Below are positions 25,973-33,789 of a DNA stretch of 64,000 bases, piece by piece (position 1 is the stretch's first letter; every line of letters starts with the position of its first letter). The notes below the pieces were generated by a model that saw only the letters and a program-made list of their open reading frames with translations, was not told where the DNA came from and searched no databases. Source of the DNA: JAJRXC01 sp047639555 (lineage in GTDB: Bacteria > Actinomycetota > Acidimicrobiia > Acidimicrobiales > Aldehydirespiratoraceae); NCBI GenBank assembly GCA_047639555.1, contig JBLIOE010000004.1, positions 62,001 to 126,000 of the forward strand, in the 5' to 3' direction. The translations under genes were made by a program, and so were the position numbers.

Positions 25973-26484
25973 GCACACACCGAAACCGTCTTCCGATCGC
26001 GGCCGCTGCGGGCGTTCTTTCGCTCGGCCTGTTCGCCATCAGCTGTGGAGGAGCGAGCGACCCAGTCACGCCGGCCGGGGAGACCGACGCTCCCAGTGCC
26101 GCGGCCGAAACTGAGAGCGACGAAGTCGTTGACCTCGTAGACGGTGAAGCTGAGGAATCCACGCCCCCGTCCACCAGCCGCGCCCCCGATCCCGCTCCAC
26201 TCGTAGCCGAGATCCTGGCGGTCGAAGCCGAACCCGGGCCGCGACCGCTGCTCAGCTGGGCACCGGTCGCCGAGGCCCAGCGCTACACGTTGGTTGTGCT
26301 TGGCCTCAACGGCGATCCGTACTGGGCCTGGTCCGGCGTTGACACCTCTGTCGCTATGGGCGGCATCACCGACCCGGATGTGGTCGGGCCGTGGGTCCAC
26401 GAACCCATGACTTGGACTGTCGCCGCCATCGATGCCACCGGTCTCGCCATCGCCCTCTCAGATCCGGGTGCCCTCACGCCCTGA
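25969..26484 (+). CDS. Lipoprotein with a fibronectin-type-III-like domain
   Basis: 171 residues, start overlapping the previous stop (ATGA). Lipobox AISC with Cys26 after a hydrophobic signal. An acidic, Pro/Thr/Ser-rich linker (residues about 28-75) separates the anchor from a C-terminal domain of about 90 residues (PRPLLSWAPVAEAQRYTLVVLG ... WTVAAIDATG), whose order of strands is like a FnIII module. It should be anchored on the outer face of the membrane. Function unknown; operon position suggests it works with the secreted protein upstream. Confidence 0.75.
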   Translation: MSTHRNRLPIAAAAGVLSLGLFAISCGGASDPVTPAGETDAPSAAAETESDEVVDLVDGEAEESTPPSTSRAPDPAPLVAEILAVEAEPGPRPLLSWAPVAEAQRYTLVVLGLNGDPYWAWSGVDTSVAMGGITDPDVVGPWVHEPMTWTVAAIDATGLAIALSDPGALTP

Positions 26485-26564
26485 CCGGCGCGAGATGAAT
26501 TCGTGTCGTTGCCATTTCCTCAAGCCCGATTCCCTCAACCGTTTACAAAGCCAGAAAGCACAAT

Positions 26565-27677
26565 ATGAAACGTCTCCTTCTCGCCCTCACCGTCAGCATG
26601 GGATTATTGCTCGCCGCGTGCGGAAGTTCGTCTGACCCCTCGCCGGCCGATTCAGCCGTCGGAGGTGACGGCAACACCACCAACTCTGGAGAAGTTGGCG
26701 GTTCATCGTCTGGTTCGGGAGGAGAGGCGATCCCGTTCGACGCTGCGGCCCTCAGTGGAGAGGTCCTCAATGTGACCGACCTCATGCCCCTCGACAGAAG
26801 CGGCGGTACGCCGCCACCGGCGGTCACGCCCGTCATCGATACATGTGCGGCGCTCACCGCGGCCGAGATGGAGGCGATCGTGACTGACGTCGCCACGGAG
26901 TTCTCATTCGGCCAAGAGCTCGATTTCGAGGCCACAGCGTTGGGCGCAGCCTGCGAATACACGAGTGAGAACCACCGTGTCCGCGTGACAGTCGGCTCCA
27001 TGGACGAGGTCAACACATCGTTGGACAGCCCGGCGATGAGCCTCCCGGCCGGAGCCGGCGATGTACGCGAGTCTGCTTCGGTTGATGATGGCGCAGTCGT
27101 CATACTCAGCGAAGATTCCTTCGGACTCGACACGTCGTTCGCCGCGTACACAACGGCGGACTCATACGGCCTCATGGTTTCCAACGTGGCCGGTACCGGC
27201 ATCGACTACGGGGCGACTGGTGCGCTCTACGCCCGGATCGCTTCTGCTGCGTCCGCGGGAGTATCAGAAGCGGGGGCGCCCAGCGAAGCGGCCGAGACCC
27301 AGATGGCAAACGTTGCCGCCGATCCGTGTGCGATCTGGACGGTGTCGGAATTGGATGGGTTCTTGACCGAGGCCCCCATCACCCGATCGAGCGACTCCAA
27401 CGTGACGGACGGTTGCCAGTGGTCGAATGAGGATGCCACTGCGAATGTGCAGCTCAGCGCCCTTCCTCCCGACACGGTCGCTTCCGAGGCCTACTCGCCG
27501 ATCGCTGATGGAAGCGAGGTCCACGTCAATGCCATTAACGGACGAGTCCTCGTGATCTCTGCGGGGTTTGTCGTCGAGATCGACACCCGTTTCAGCCCCG
27601 ATGGCGGGGCGACGGCTTACGACTCGGCCACTGCCAATATCGCTCTCGCCGAAAACATCCTGGCCCGACTCGCCTGA
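26565..27677 (+). CDS. Lipoprotein with two repeated cysteine-pair modules
   Basis: 370 residues, lipobox LAAC with Cys19, followed by a Gly/Ser/Asp-rich linker to about residue 55. Two related modules follow: one from about 92 with Cys94 and Cys130 (DTCAALTAAEMEAI ... CEYTSENHRVRVTVG), and one from about 253 with Cys255 and Cys284 (DPCAIWTVSELDGFL ... CQWSNEDATANVQL). The pattern D-x-C, 30-odd residues, C-x-[YW] resembles DUF3558-type actinobacterial lipoproteins. Each pair probably forms a disulfide. The gene lies 80 bases downstream of the previous lipoprotein and ends before a strong hairpin. Confidence 0.78.
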   Translation: MKRLLLALTVSMGLLLAACGSSSDPSPADSAVGGDGNTTNSGEVGGSSSGSGGEAIPFDAAALSGEVLNVTDLMPLDRSGGTPPPAVTPVIDTCAALTAAEMEAIVTDVATEFSFGQELDFEATALGAACEYTSENHRVRVTVGSMDEVNTSLDSPAMSLPAGAGDVRESASVDDGAVVILSEDSFGLDTSFAAYTTADSYGLMVSNVAGTGIDYGATGALYARIASAASAGVSEAGAPSEAAETQMANVAADPCAIWTVSELDGFLTEAPITRSSDSNVTDGCQWSNEDATANVQLSALPPDTVASEAYSPIADGSEVHVNAINGRVLVISAGFVVEIDTRFSPDGGATAYDSATANIALAENILARLA

Positions 27678-27685
27678 CTCCAAAA

Positions 27686-27720
27686 TGGGGTCTGGCCATC
27701 AAGTGGGGCCTGACCCCCCA
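27686..27720. repeat. Imperfect inverted repeat in the convergent gap
   Basis: TGGGGTCTGGCC (27686-27697) pairs with GGCCTGACCCCCCA (27707-27720) with one mismatch and a short loop. The G4TC/GACC4 core resembles REP-like palindromes, but only one copy was noticed in this window. Confidence 0.45.
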
Positions 27721-27724
27721 ATCC

Positions 27725-27773
27725 GTTCTGGGTGAACGGGCGTTCGGGATCCGACGCCCGGCTCACCCAGAAC
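27725..27773. terminator. Long hairpin between convergent genes, probable bidirectional terminator
   Basis: GTTCTGGGTGA (27725-27735) pairs perfectly with TCACCCAGAAC (27763-27773), and an inner GGGCGT/ACGCCC pair (27738-27743 with 27754-27759) extends the stem. It lies between the lipoprotein stop (27677) and the amidohydrolase stop (27786), where both converging transcripts need to end. Confidence 0.8.
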
Positions 27774-27785
27774 CGATGGAGGACG

Positions 27786-28985
27786 TCAGTTGCGCTGAAA
27801 CGCCGGGCTCAGAGCGTCGGCCGGGATCTCGCCGTGGGGCGCGGCGACTTGTTCGACGGACGGCCCGTGCTCGGCGGCGATCGGTTCGAGCGCCGCAAGA
27901 TCAAAGCCGTAAACCGTGGCCGCATTCTCCGAGAGGACGGTGCGAAGATCGGCGCTGCTCCACCCCGCAAACGTGCGCTGCAGCGAGAGCGTGCTGTACG
28001 GCCAACAGGCTTCGTTGTGGGGGTAGTCGCTGCCCCACATGAATCGGTCGATGCCAAATTCCCGCATAGTCGCCGCGTCGGATGGGGCCGGGAAACTGGC
28101 CCCAATCCAGATGTTTCGTTGGAACGTCTCGAGCGGACTCAGAGACCCGATCGCCTCGGCCGGAATCCCAAGTTCGCCAACCCGGCCGGACTTCATCAGC
28201 TTGTAGAAGTGCTCCATCCGGTTGAGCGCCGGCTTCACCCAGTCCGATCCCTGCTCAGTGAGGACCAGCTTGAGTTGCGGGAATCGTTCGAACACTCCGC
28301 CCCAAATCATGTGCCAGAACGCTCGGTTGGCATAGAAGCCGGTCTCCATCATGAAGAGGAGATTGCGGAAGGGCGTGTCGGCCAACTCCGGAATCCCGCT
28401 GCCGCCCGCGTGGTGGGTGACCGGCATGTCCAGCTCCTGGCACACGGCCCAGAGCGGGTCGTAGGCGGCCGAGGACAGTGGCTCAATCCATGGCGTGTCG
28501 GGGGCGGCCCCGGGAAGCAGCACACCCTTGATCCCGTGCGCACGGCACCACCGCACGTCGCTGATCGCTTCGTCGATGTCGTTGAGCAGAATCTGGGCGA
28601 GGCCGACACGTTGCTTCGGGTGACGCCCCACGAAGTCGGCGAGCCACCGGTTGTGGGCCCTGATTCCCTCTAGCCGGAGACGGTATGTCTCGGGTGATGG
28701 CGCCGGCGCGACAACGACACCGGTAGGGAAGAAGGGCGGCACGGTGTTGGGAAATACGACCTCGGCGACCACGCCATCGGCGTGGAGATCAGCGAGTCGG
28801 CGGTCATCGTCCCAGTTGCGACTGCGGCCATCGTCTTGCAGGTCTCGGAACGGGTTCTTGTAGCCGCCGCGCCACTCGTCGAACTTGTCGACATAGTCCG
28901 CGGCCAGATAGTCACGATATTGAGCGTGGTTCCCGCCGGCATGACAATCCGCCGAGATGATGGTGTAGCGGTCGGTTGCTTCCAT
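27786..28985 (-). CDS. Amidohydrolase-2 family metal-dependent hydrolase
   Basis: 399 residues. The N-terminal strand has ISADCHAGG in place of a full HxH; a His pair lies in PVTHHAGGSGI, and MWGSDYPHNE supplies the late Asp, the layout of ACMSD/gamma-resorcylate decarboxylase-type TIM barrels in the amidohydrolase-2 family. It may hydrolyse or decarboxylate a ring or acid. The protein family is abundant in Acidimicrobiia and Mycobacteria with acyl-CoA clusters. It is followed, on the same strand and 47 bases away, by the haloalkane dehalogenase region (transcribed earlier). Confidence 0.85.
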   Translation of the reverse strand: MEATDRYTIISADCHAGGNHAQYRDYLAADYVDKFDEWRGGYKNPFRDLQDDGRSRNWDDDRRLADLHADGVVAEVVFPNTVPPFFPTGVVVAPAPSPETYRLRLEGIRAHNRWLADFVGRHPKQRVGLAQILLNDIDEAISDVRWCRAHGIKGVLLPGAAPDTPWIEPLSSAAYDPLWAVCQELDMPVTHHAGGSGIPELADTPFRNLLFMMETGFYANRAFWHMIWGGVFERFPQLKLVLTEQGSDWVKPALNRMEHFYKLMKSGRVGELGIPAEAIGSLSPLETFQRNIWIGASFPAPSDAATMREFGIDRFMWGSDYPHNEACWPYSTLSLQRTFAGWSSADLRTVLSENAATVYGFDLAALEPIAAEHGPSVEQVAAPHGEIPADALSPAFQRN

Positions 28986-29032
28986 GGTGGCCGACCATAC
29001 TTCGCGCCACTCACCCGCCTGTCAAAATCGGG

Positions 29033-29917
29033 CTAGGTGGAACGCTGGAGGTTCGGTAGCCAGGCGGCGATGGCTTCGCCGATTTCGTCGGCGCTGTCCT
29101 CCTGGATGAAGTGAATGCCCGCGACAGTGGTCTCGGTTTGGTTGGGCCACGTTCGGACAAATTCTCGCTGAGCGCCGGTCAGGATCGCGCCGGGATCGGC
29201 GTTGATGAAGAGCTTCGGAACCTCTGAAGTCGAGAGCCAGTCGGCGGAGGCCTGCACGATCTCGACTACATCGGCCGGATCGCCGGCCAGCGGGAGCTCG
29301 CGAGGCCACGTGAGGGTCGGGCGACGATCCTCACCGGGAGTTGCGAAGGGGCGGCGGTACTCGTTCATCTCTTCATCGCTGAGGGTGCGCATGGTCGAGG
29401 CCGGCAGGATGGACTCGACGAATAGGTTCTTGGTGAGGATCATTTCCTCGCCGGCCTCCGAGCGAAAGGCGCGGAAGATGTCGCGGGCGCTCTCGGGCCA
29501 TTCATCCCACGTGACGGGGCGAACAATGGCCTCCATGTAGCAGATGCCGGCCACCCGATCGCGGTGGCGGTTGGCCCAGTCAAAGCCGAGGGCCGAGCCC
29601 CAGTCGTGGATGACGAGCGTGACCTTGTCGCCCAGATCAAGCTGTTCGAGGAGACCATCGAGGTACTCCCGGTGCTCAACGAAACGATAGGAGTCGGCAC
29701 CGGGGGAGTCGAGCTTGTCGGAGTCGCCCTGGCCGATGAGGTCGGGCACGATGCAGCGGGCCTGGCTCGACACGTGCGGCACGATGTCGCGCCACAGGTA
29801 CGACGACGTCGGATTGCCGTGCAAGAAAACCACCGGGTCGCCTTCGCCAACGTCGTGGTACGCCATCTGCTTGCCTTTAACGGAGAGGTAGTGCTTGCTC
29901 AGAGGTGCGCTGCTCAT
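29033..29917 (-). CDS. Haloalkane dehalogenase (LinB/DhaA type, HLD-II)
   Basis: 294 residues from ATG 29917; a longer form from 30040 does not match the family. Visible catalytic residues are Asn35 and Asp105/Trp106 in HGNPTSSYLW and VIHDWGSALGFDWA, Glu129 in CYMEAIVRP, and His269 in AGIHFIQEDS. These are the LinB residues Asn38, Asp108, Trp109, Glu132 and His272 shifted by exactly three. The family cleaves carbon-halogen bonds of haloalkanes to alcohols. No dehydrogenase partner is adjacent. The divergent DUF1330 gene starts 102 bases away. Confidence 0.9.
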   Translation of the reverse strand: MSSAPLSKHYLSVKGKQMAYHDVGEGDPVVFLHGNPTSSYLWRDIVPHVSSQARCIVPDLIGQGDSDKLDSPGADSYRFVEHREYLDGLLEQLDLGDKVTLVIHDWGSALGFDWANRHRDRVAGICYMEAIVRPVTWDEWPESARDIFRAFRSEAGEEMILTKNLFVESILPASTMRTLSDEEMNEYRRPFATPGEDRRPTLTWPRELPLAGDPADVVEIVQASADWLSTSEVPKLFINADPGAILTGAQREFVRTWPNQTETTVAGIHFIQEDSADEIGEAIAAWLPNLQRST

Positions 29918-30018
29918 CTTCTGAGTCTGTACTAGCGCGGCGCGGCTGTCGAACCGGCCCGAGTACCGGACCGGCAGCGGGCGTCCACTATCTTCCAGGC
30001 ACACACCAGGAGACATGA

Positions 30019-30336
30019 ATGACCGATGCCACCGCCACACCCGTGCACTTCATCGCCCACTTCACCGTGAACGATGCTGATGGATACCGCCAGTACGAGA
30101 AGGGCTTCTTTCCCGTGTTGAAGGCGTCGGGCGCCCGATTCCTCACGTATGACGACAACGTTCGGGTGCTCGAAGGAGAGCGACCCGAAGGACGCACGGT
30201 CATCATCGAGTTTCCGTCGGAGGCGGCGTTGGACGAGTGGTGGGACTCGCCTGAATATCGAGAACTTGCGGCCATTCGTCAGGCGGCCACCACCACCCAC
30301 TCCATCTCCGTGGTCCACGCCCCACCGGCCCGCTGA
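30019..30336 (+). CDS. DUF1330-like small protein
   Basis: 105 residues with the ferredoxin-like alpha-beta pattern of DUF1330: FIAHFTVNDADGYRQYEKGFFPVL, then GRTVIIEFPSEAALDEWWDSPEYREL and a C-terminal helix. Members are small cytoplasmic proteins of unknown function, often associated with catabolic clusters. It precedes the two CitE-like genes by 40 bases and may share their transcript. Confidence 0.85.
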   Translation: MTDATATPVHFIAHFTVNDADGYRQYEKGFFPVLKASGARFLTYDDNVRVLEGERPEGRTVIIEFPSEAALDEWWDSPEYRELAAIRQAATTTHSISVVHAPPAR

Positions 30337-30376
30337 CCCTTACCGCCCCGAACGAAGACAAGGTCTGGATCCACCA

Positions 30377-31435
30377 ATGGTCAAGAGCGCAAAAGACTTC
30401 TTCAAGCCCCTCGCTGTAGGTGCACCACAGCCGCTGCGGGAGATACCGGTGCGCCCGTCGCGGGTGATTCACTTCTTCCCGCCGTCGAACGCCAAGATGG
30501 TGGCGAAGGCGTCGGATATCGCGCCGACGGTCGACATCCTGCTTGGCAACCTGGAAGACGGCGTACCCGCCGATCAGAAGGAAGCCGCCCGGGCCGGAAT
30601 GGTCGAAGTGGGCAAGACCGTCGAGATGGGCGACACCCAGTTGTGGACCCGAACCAACAGCCTCGACTCCCCGTGGGGTCTCGACGACCTCTACACGCTG
30701 GTCACCGAGATCGGCGACAAGCTCGATGTCATCATGATCCCCAAGGTCGAGGGCGCGGAGGACATCCACTTCGTCGACCGACTCCTGGCGCAACTCGAAG
30801 CGAAGGCCGGGCTGACCAAACCGTTGATGGTGCACGCCATCCTCGAAACGGCCCGTGGGGTGGCCAATGTCGAAGAGATCTGTGGCGCGAGTCCGCGTAT
30901 GCAGGGCCTCTCACTTGGCCCGGCCGACCTCGCCGCGAATCGAGGAATGAAAACCACTCGCGTCGGCGGGGGACACCCCAGCTATCTGGTGCGCGACGAC
31001 CCTGATCCGGAGAACAACGACGCCCCCCGGGCCACCGCCCAGCAGGACCTGTGGCACTACACGATGGCCCGAATGGTCGATGCCTGCGTGACCCACGGCA
31101 TCCTTCCGTTCTACGGGCCGTTTGGCGATATCGCCGACACAACGGCCTGCGAAGACCAGTTCCGCAACGCCTACCTGCTGGGCTGCGTTGGGGCCTGGAG
31201 CCTGCACCCCGTGCAGATTGGTATCGCCAAGAAGGTCTTCAGCCCCGATCCGGGCGAGGTCACTCACGCGCAACGAGTGATCGACGCGATGGGCGACGGC
31301 ACCGGTGCATTGATGCTCGATGGGAAGATGGAAGACGACGCCAGCGTGAAGCAATGCCATGTTGTGGTCGAGTTGGCCCGAAGCCTGGCCGCTCGCGATC
31401 CTGAACTCGCCGAGATGTATGGATTCACCGCATGA
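30377..31435 (+). CDS. HpcH/HpaI aldolase (malyl-CoA lyase-type, larger paralogue)
   Basis: 352 residues from ATG 30377. The CitE/HpcH fold is clear: HFFPPSNAKMVAKA at the start, NLEDGVP, MIPKVEGAEDI, ILETARGVANVEEI and LGPADLAANRG (Asp for Mg2+ and the acidic Glu). The length and central insertion fit malyl-CoA/beta-methylmalyl-CoA lyase-like enzymes that act on glyoxylate plus acyl-CoA. Its stop overlaps the start of a second, smaller paralogue by 4 bases. Direction and substrate (malyl, methylmalyl or citramalyl-CoA) cannot be fixed. Confidence 0.84.
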   Translation: MVKSAKDFFKPLAVGAPQPLREIPVRPSRVIHFFPPSNAKMVAKASDIAPTVDILLGNLEDGVPADQKEAARAGMVEVGKTVEMGDTQLWTRTNSLDSPWGLDDLYTLVTEIGDKLDVIMIPKVEGAEDIHFVDRLLAQLEAKAGLTKPLMVHAILETARGVANVEEICGASPRMQGLSLGPADLAANRGMKTTRVGGGHPSYLVRDDPDPENNDAPRATAQQDLWHYTMARMVDACVTHGILPFYGPFGDIADTTACEDQFRNAYLLGCVGAWSLHPVQIGIAKKVFSPDPGEVTHAQRVIDAMGDGTGALMLDGKMEDDASVKQCHVVVELARSLAARDPELAEMYGFTA

Positions 31436-32301
31436 GCGACGATCTCCGGCCGCGACGCTCAGTTCTCTACATGCCTGCGGCCAACGCTCGGGCGCTCGAG
31501 AAGGCCAAAGCCATCCCGGCCGATGCGCTGATCTTCGACCTTGAAGATGCCGTTGCCCCCGATGCGAAGGACACCGCCCGCGAGCAGGCCGTTGCGGCCG
31601 CAACTTCGGGCGACTATGGAAATCGTGAAATCACCATTCGTTGCAATGGACTCGACACGCCATGGGGCGCCGACGACATCGCCGCCGCGGCCGCCGCCGG
31701 CCCGGCGGCCATCGTCATCCCAAAGGTCACCGGTACCGCCCATCTCGGCGCGATTGCTAATGCGATGGAGGCGGCGGGCGCACCCGATCACACGGCGATT
31801 TGGCCGATGGTTGAGACGCCCGAAGGCATCTTTGCGGCGAGGGAGATCGCCGCGTTCGACCGCGTCGCCGTGATGGTGATGGGCACAAACGACCTCGCCA
31901 AGGAGTTACACGCCGCCTTGCTGCCGGGCCGCCACCCGCTGATCGCGCACCTCGCTACCGCGATCTTGGCCGCACGGGCTGAGGGAGTGGAGATCGTTGA
32001 CGGCGTCTTCAATGACATCTCGGATGCCGACGGTTTTGTGGCCGAATGCCAGCAGGGCTTCGAGATGGGCTTCGACGGCAAGACTCTCATTCACCCATCA
32101 CAGGTGGGGCCAGCCAACGACATGTGGGCCCCCAGCACGGACGAGATCGCACATGCCCGCCTGGTGATCGCCGCGTTCGAAGAAGCCGAAGCCGAGGGCC
32201 GAGGTGTCATCACCATCGACGGCAAGATGATCGAAAACCTCCATGTCGACAACGCCCGGCGCTGCCTGGCCGTTGCCGCGGCAATCGAAGCGGCGGGCTG
32301 A
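31432..32301 (+). CDS. HpcH/HpaI aldolase (CitE-like, shorter paralogue)
   Basis: 289 residues. Motifs: SVLYMPAANARALEKA, DALIFDLEDAV with the Mg2+-binding acids, IVIPKVTG, WPMVETPEG and the late LIHPSQVGPAND. This is the CitE-like/beta-hydroxyacyl-CoA lyase or malyl-CoA thioesterase group. The ATG overlaps the preceding gene (ATGA). In bacteria that use glyoxylate-CoA condensation, one such enzyme makes malyl-CoA and a second, like this, cleaves or hydrolyses it; the tandem pair could therefore be a two-step module. That division of labour is inferred. Confidence 0.85.
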   Translation: MSDDLRPRRSVLYMPAANARALEKAKAIPADALIFDLEDAVAPDAKDTAREQAVAAATSGDYGNREITIRCNGLDTPWGADDIAAAAAAGPAAIVIPKVTGTAHLGAIANAMEAAGAPDHTAIWPMVETPEGIFAAREIAAFDRVAVMVMGTNDLAKELHAALLPGRHPLIAHLATAILAARAEGVEIVDGVFNDISDADGFVAECQQGFEMGFDGKTLIHPSQVGPANDMWAPSTDEIAHARLVIAAFEEAEAEGRGVITIDGKMIENLHVDNARRCLAVAAAIEAAG

Positions 32302-32307
32302 GGTCGT

Positions 32308-33087
32308 CTACGACTTGAACTGGCCGGCGTCTCTGGCGTCGCCCTTGATCTTGAAGCCGTCTTCTTCGGTCGCGACGACAACGCCGCGATTGATGCTCAC
32401 CCAATCCCGAGCCTCCATATAGGGCTTGAACGTCTTGCCGATGAGCTTTTGATCGTCGATCGTCTTCGGGCGTTGGATTTCGTATAACTGGGGAAACTCA
32501 AGCCAGCCGCAGACGGTGTCCCAAAGCCGGAGCGCGGCATCGCCGGTGGGTGGATCGATCAGAACCGGGCCGAAGATTGTCTGCTCCGGGCCTCCGTCGA
32601 TACCGGGGAAGAACAAGGTCGGCACGCCGAAGCCATCGGCCGCAACCACCTTGTCGTGGTCGGCCTTCACCTCATCGTGGGTGCTGAGATCGTGCATCGA
32701 CTCGTCGACGAGGCCCGGGTCCATCCCGATCTCTTGGAGCAGGATGCGGGCAACGTCGGGCTCGTGGATCTTCATGCCGTCGTGGTGCAACGCGTTTCCG
32801 GTGATCGCATACCAATCGTCGACGTGTTTCATATCGATGCGTCGTAGCAGCGCGCCAATACGCAAGATCGACCAGCCATAGCTCCAGTCTCGTTCCCACG
32901 GGTGCTTCTTGCCCTCGACCCGGTTCACCTCTTCGAGCGAGAAGAACCGCCAATTGATGGTGAGGTCGATCTGGTCGCGGACCTCACGAATCCAACGAGA
33001 GGTCTGATACGCCCACGGACACAGCACGTCGAAGTGAAAGTCGACGGTTGTCGGTCGGAAGGGCGACGGGTTCACAGCGGTGGTCAT
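32308..33087 (-). CDS. DsbA-family thioredoxin-fold oxidoreductase with CPWA active site
   Basis: 259 residues. The N-terminus VDFHFDVLCPWAYQTSRWI puts Cys23 in the C-x-x-[CA] position of DsbA/FrnE-like proteins; Rv2466c-type mycothiol-dependent reductases have a CPWC there, so the resolving Cys is replaced by Ala. Helical insertion (residues about 55-130) and a cis-Pro loop (VPTLFFP) fit the DsbA fold. It could be a one-cysteine glutathione/mycothiol-dependent isomerase or reductase. It diverges from the TetR gene across 114 bases that hold the operator. Confidence 0.78.
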   Translation of the reverse strand: MTTAVNPSPFRPTTVDFHFDVLCPWAYQTSRWIREVRDQIDLTINWRFFSLEEVNRVEGKKHPWERDWSYGWSILRIGALLRRIDMKHVDDWYAITGNALHHDGMKIHEPDVARILLQEIGMDPGLVDESMHDLSTHDEVKADHDKVVAADGFGVPTLFFPGIDGGPEQTIFGPVLIDPPTGDAALRLWDTVCGWLEFPQLYEIQRPKTIDDQKLIGKTFKPYMEARDWVSINRGVVVATEEDGFKIKGDARDAGQFKS

Positions 33088-33172
33088 GGTTCTGCCTTCG
33101 AGGGGGCGTGCCTAGAGGACCGAACGTAGCGGGATTGGGCGTCCCTCCGAAGACCGGTGACATCCTTGACCG

Positions 33173-33190
33173 ACCTAACAAGCGTTAGGT
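33173..33190. promoter_or_regulatory. Perfect inverted repeat, likely TetR operator
   Basis: ACCTAAC (33173-33179), spacer AAGC, GTTAGGT (33184-33190): seven perfect base pairs in a 18-base palindrome, 11 bases before the TetR ATG and in the shared upstream region of the divergent DsbA-like gene. Size and position are typical of TetR-family autoregulation. No second copy was seen upstream of neighbouring operons in this window. Confidence 0.75.
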
Positions 33191-33201
33191 AGGGTTGAAA
33201 G

Positions 33202-33789
33202 ATGGTTGTGATCTCACCGGAGCAGACGGGTCGACAGCGTGTACTCGACGCTGCCGCGCAACTCTTCGTTGATCAGGGCTACCCCGGTACAACTCTTCGC
33301 CAGATCGCAAGCGCCGCCGGGATCAAGGCGGGCTCGATCTACCACCACTTTGATTCGAAAGATGAGCTGTTCGTTGCGGTCCTGCACGACGGAATCATCG
33401 TGATGCTGGATGCGTTCGACACCAGCGGTTCGGCGCTTGGCCCTGCGGATCCGATCGATCGGCAACTCCTCGCCCATGTCCACGCCCATCTCAGCGCGGT
33501 CTTCGAAAACGGGCCGTATACGACAGCCCACGTTGCTGTTTTCTTCACCGCTCCGGACGACGTCCGCCGGCAGGTCGTGCCGCAGCGCGACCTTTATGAA
33601 CAGCGCTGGAACGATCTCTTCAAGCGGCTCCTCCCGACGCTGTCGAGCAAAGACCGTCAGCTGCGTCGGCTCTTCCTCTTCGGGGTAATGAACGCCACCG
33701 CAGAATGGTTCGACCGCAACGGCGCACTGTCGGTCGAACAGCTCGCAACGGCGATCACCGACCAATTCTTGAACGGAGTCGAGCCATGA
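33202..33789 (+). CDS. TetR-family transcriptional regulator of the acyl-CoA carboxylase operon
   Basis: 195 residues. The N-terminal HTH spans about residues 10-55 (RVLDAAAQLFVDQGYPGTTLRQIASAAGIKAGSIYHHFDSKDELF). The ligand domain follows, ending with a C-terminal helix. Its stop overlaps the ATG of the carboxylase beta subunit (ATGA), so the regulator is the first gene of its own target operon. A 18-base palindrome lies just upstream. A CoA thioester or acid from the pathway is the likely inducer, by analogy to other TetR repressors of acyl-CoA genes. Confidence 0.9.
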   Translation: MVVISPEQTGRQRVLDAAAQLFVDQGYPGTTLRQIASAAGIKAGSIYHHFDSKDELFVAVLHDGIIVMLDAFDTSGSALGPADPIDRQLLAHVHAHLSAVFENGPYTTAHVAVFFTAPDDVRRQVVPQRDLYEQRWNDLFKRLLPTLSSKDRQLRRLFLFGVMNATAEWFDRNGALSVEQLATAITDQFLNGVEP

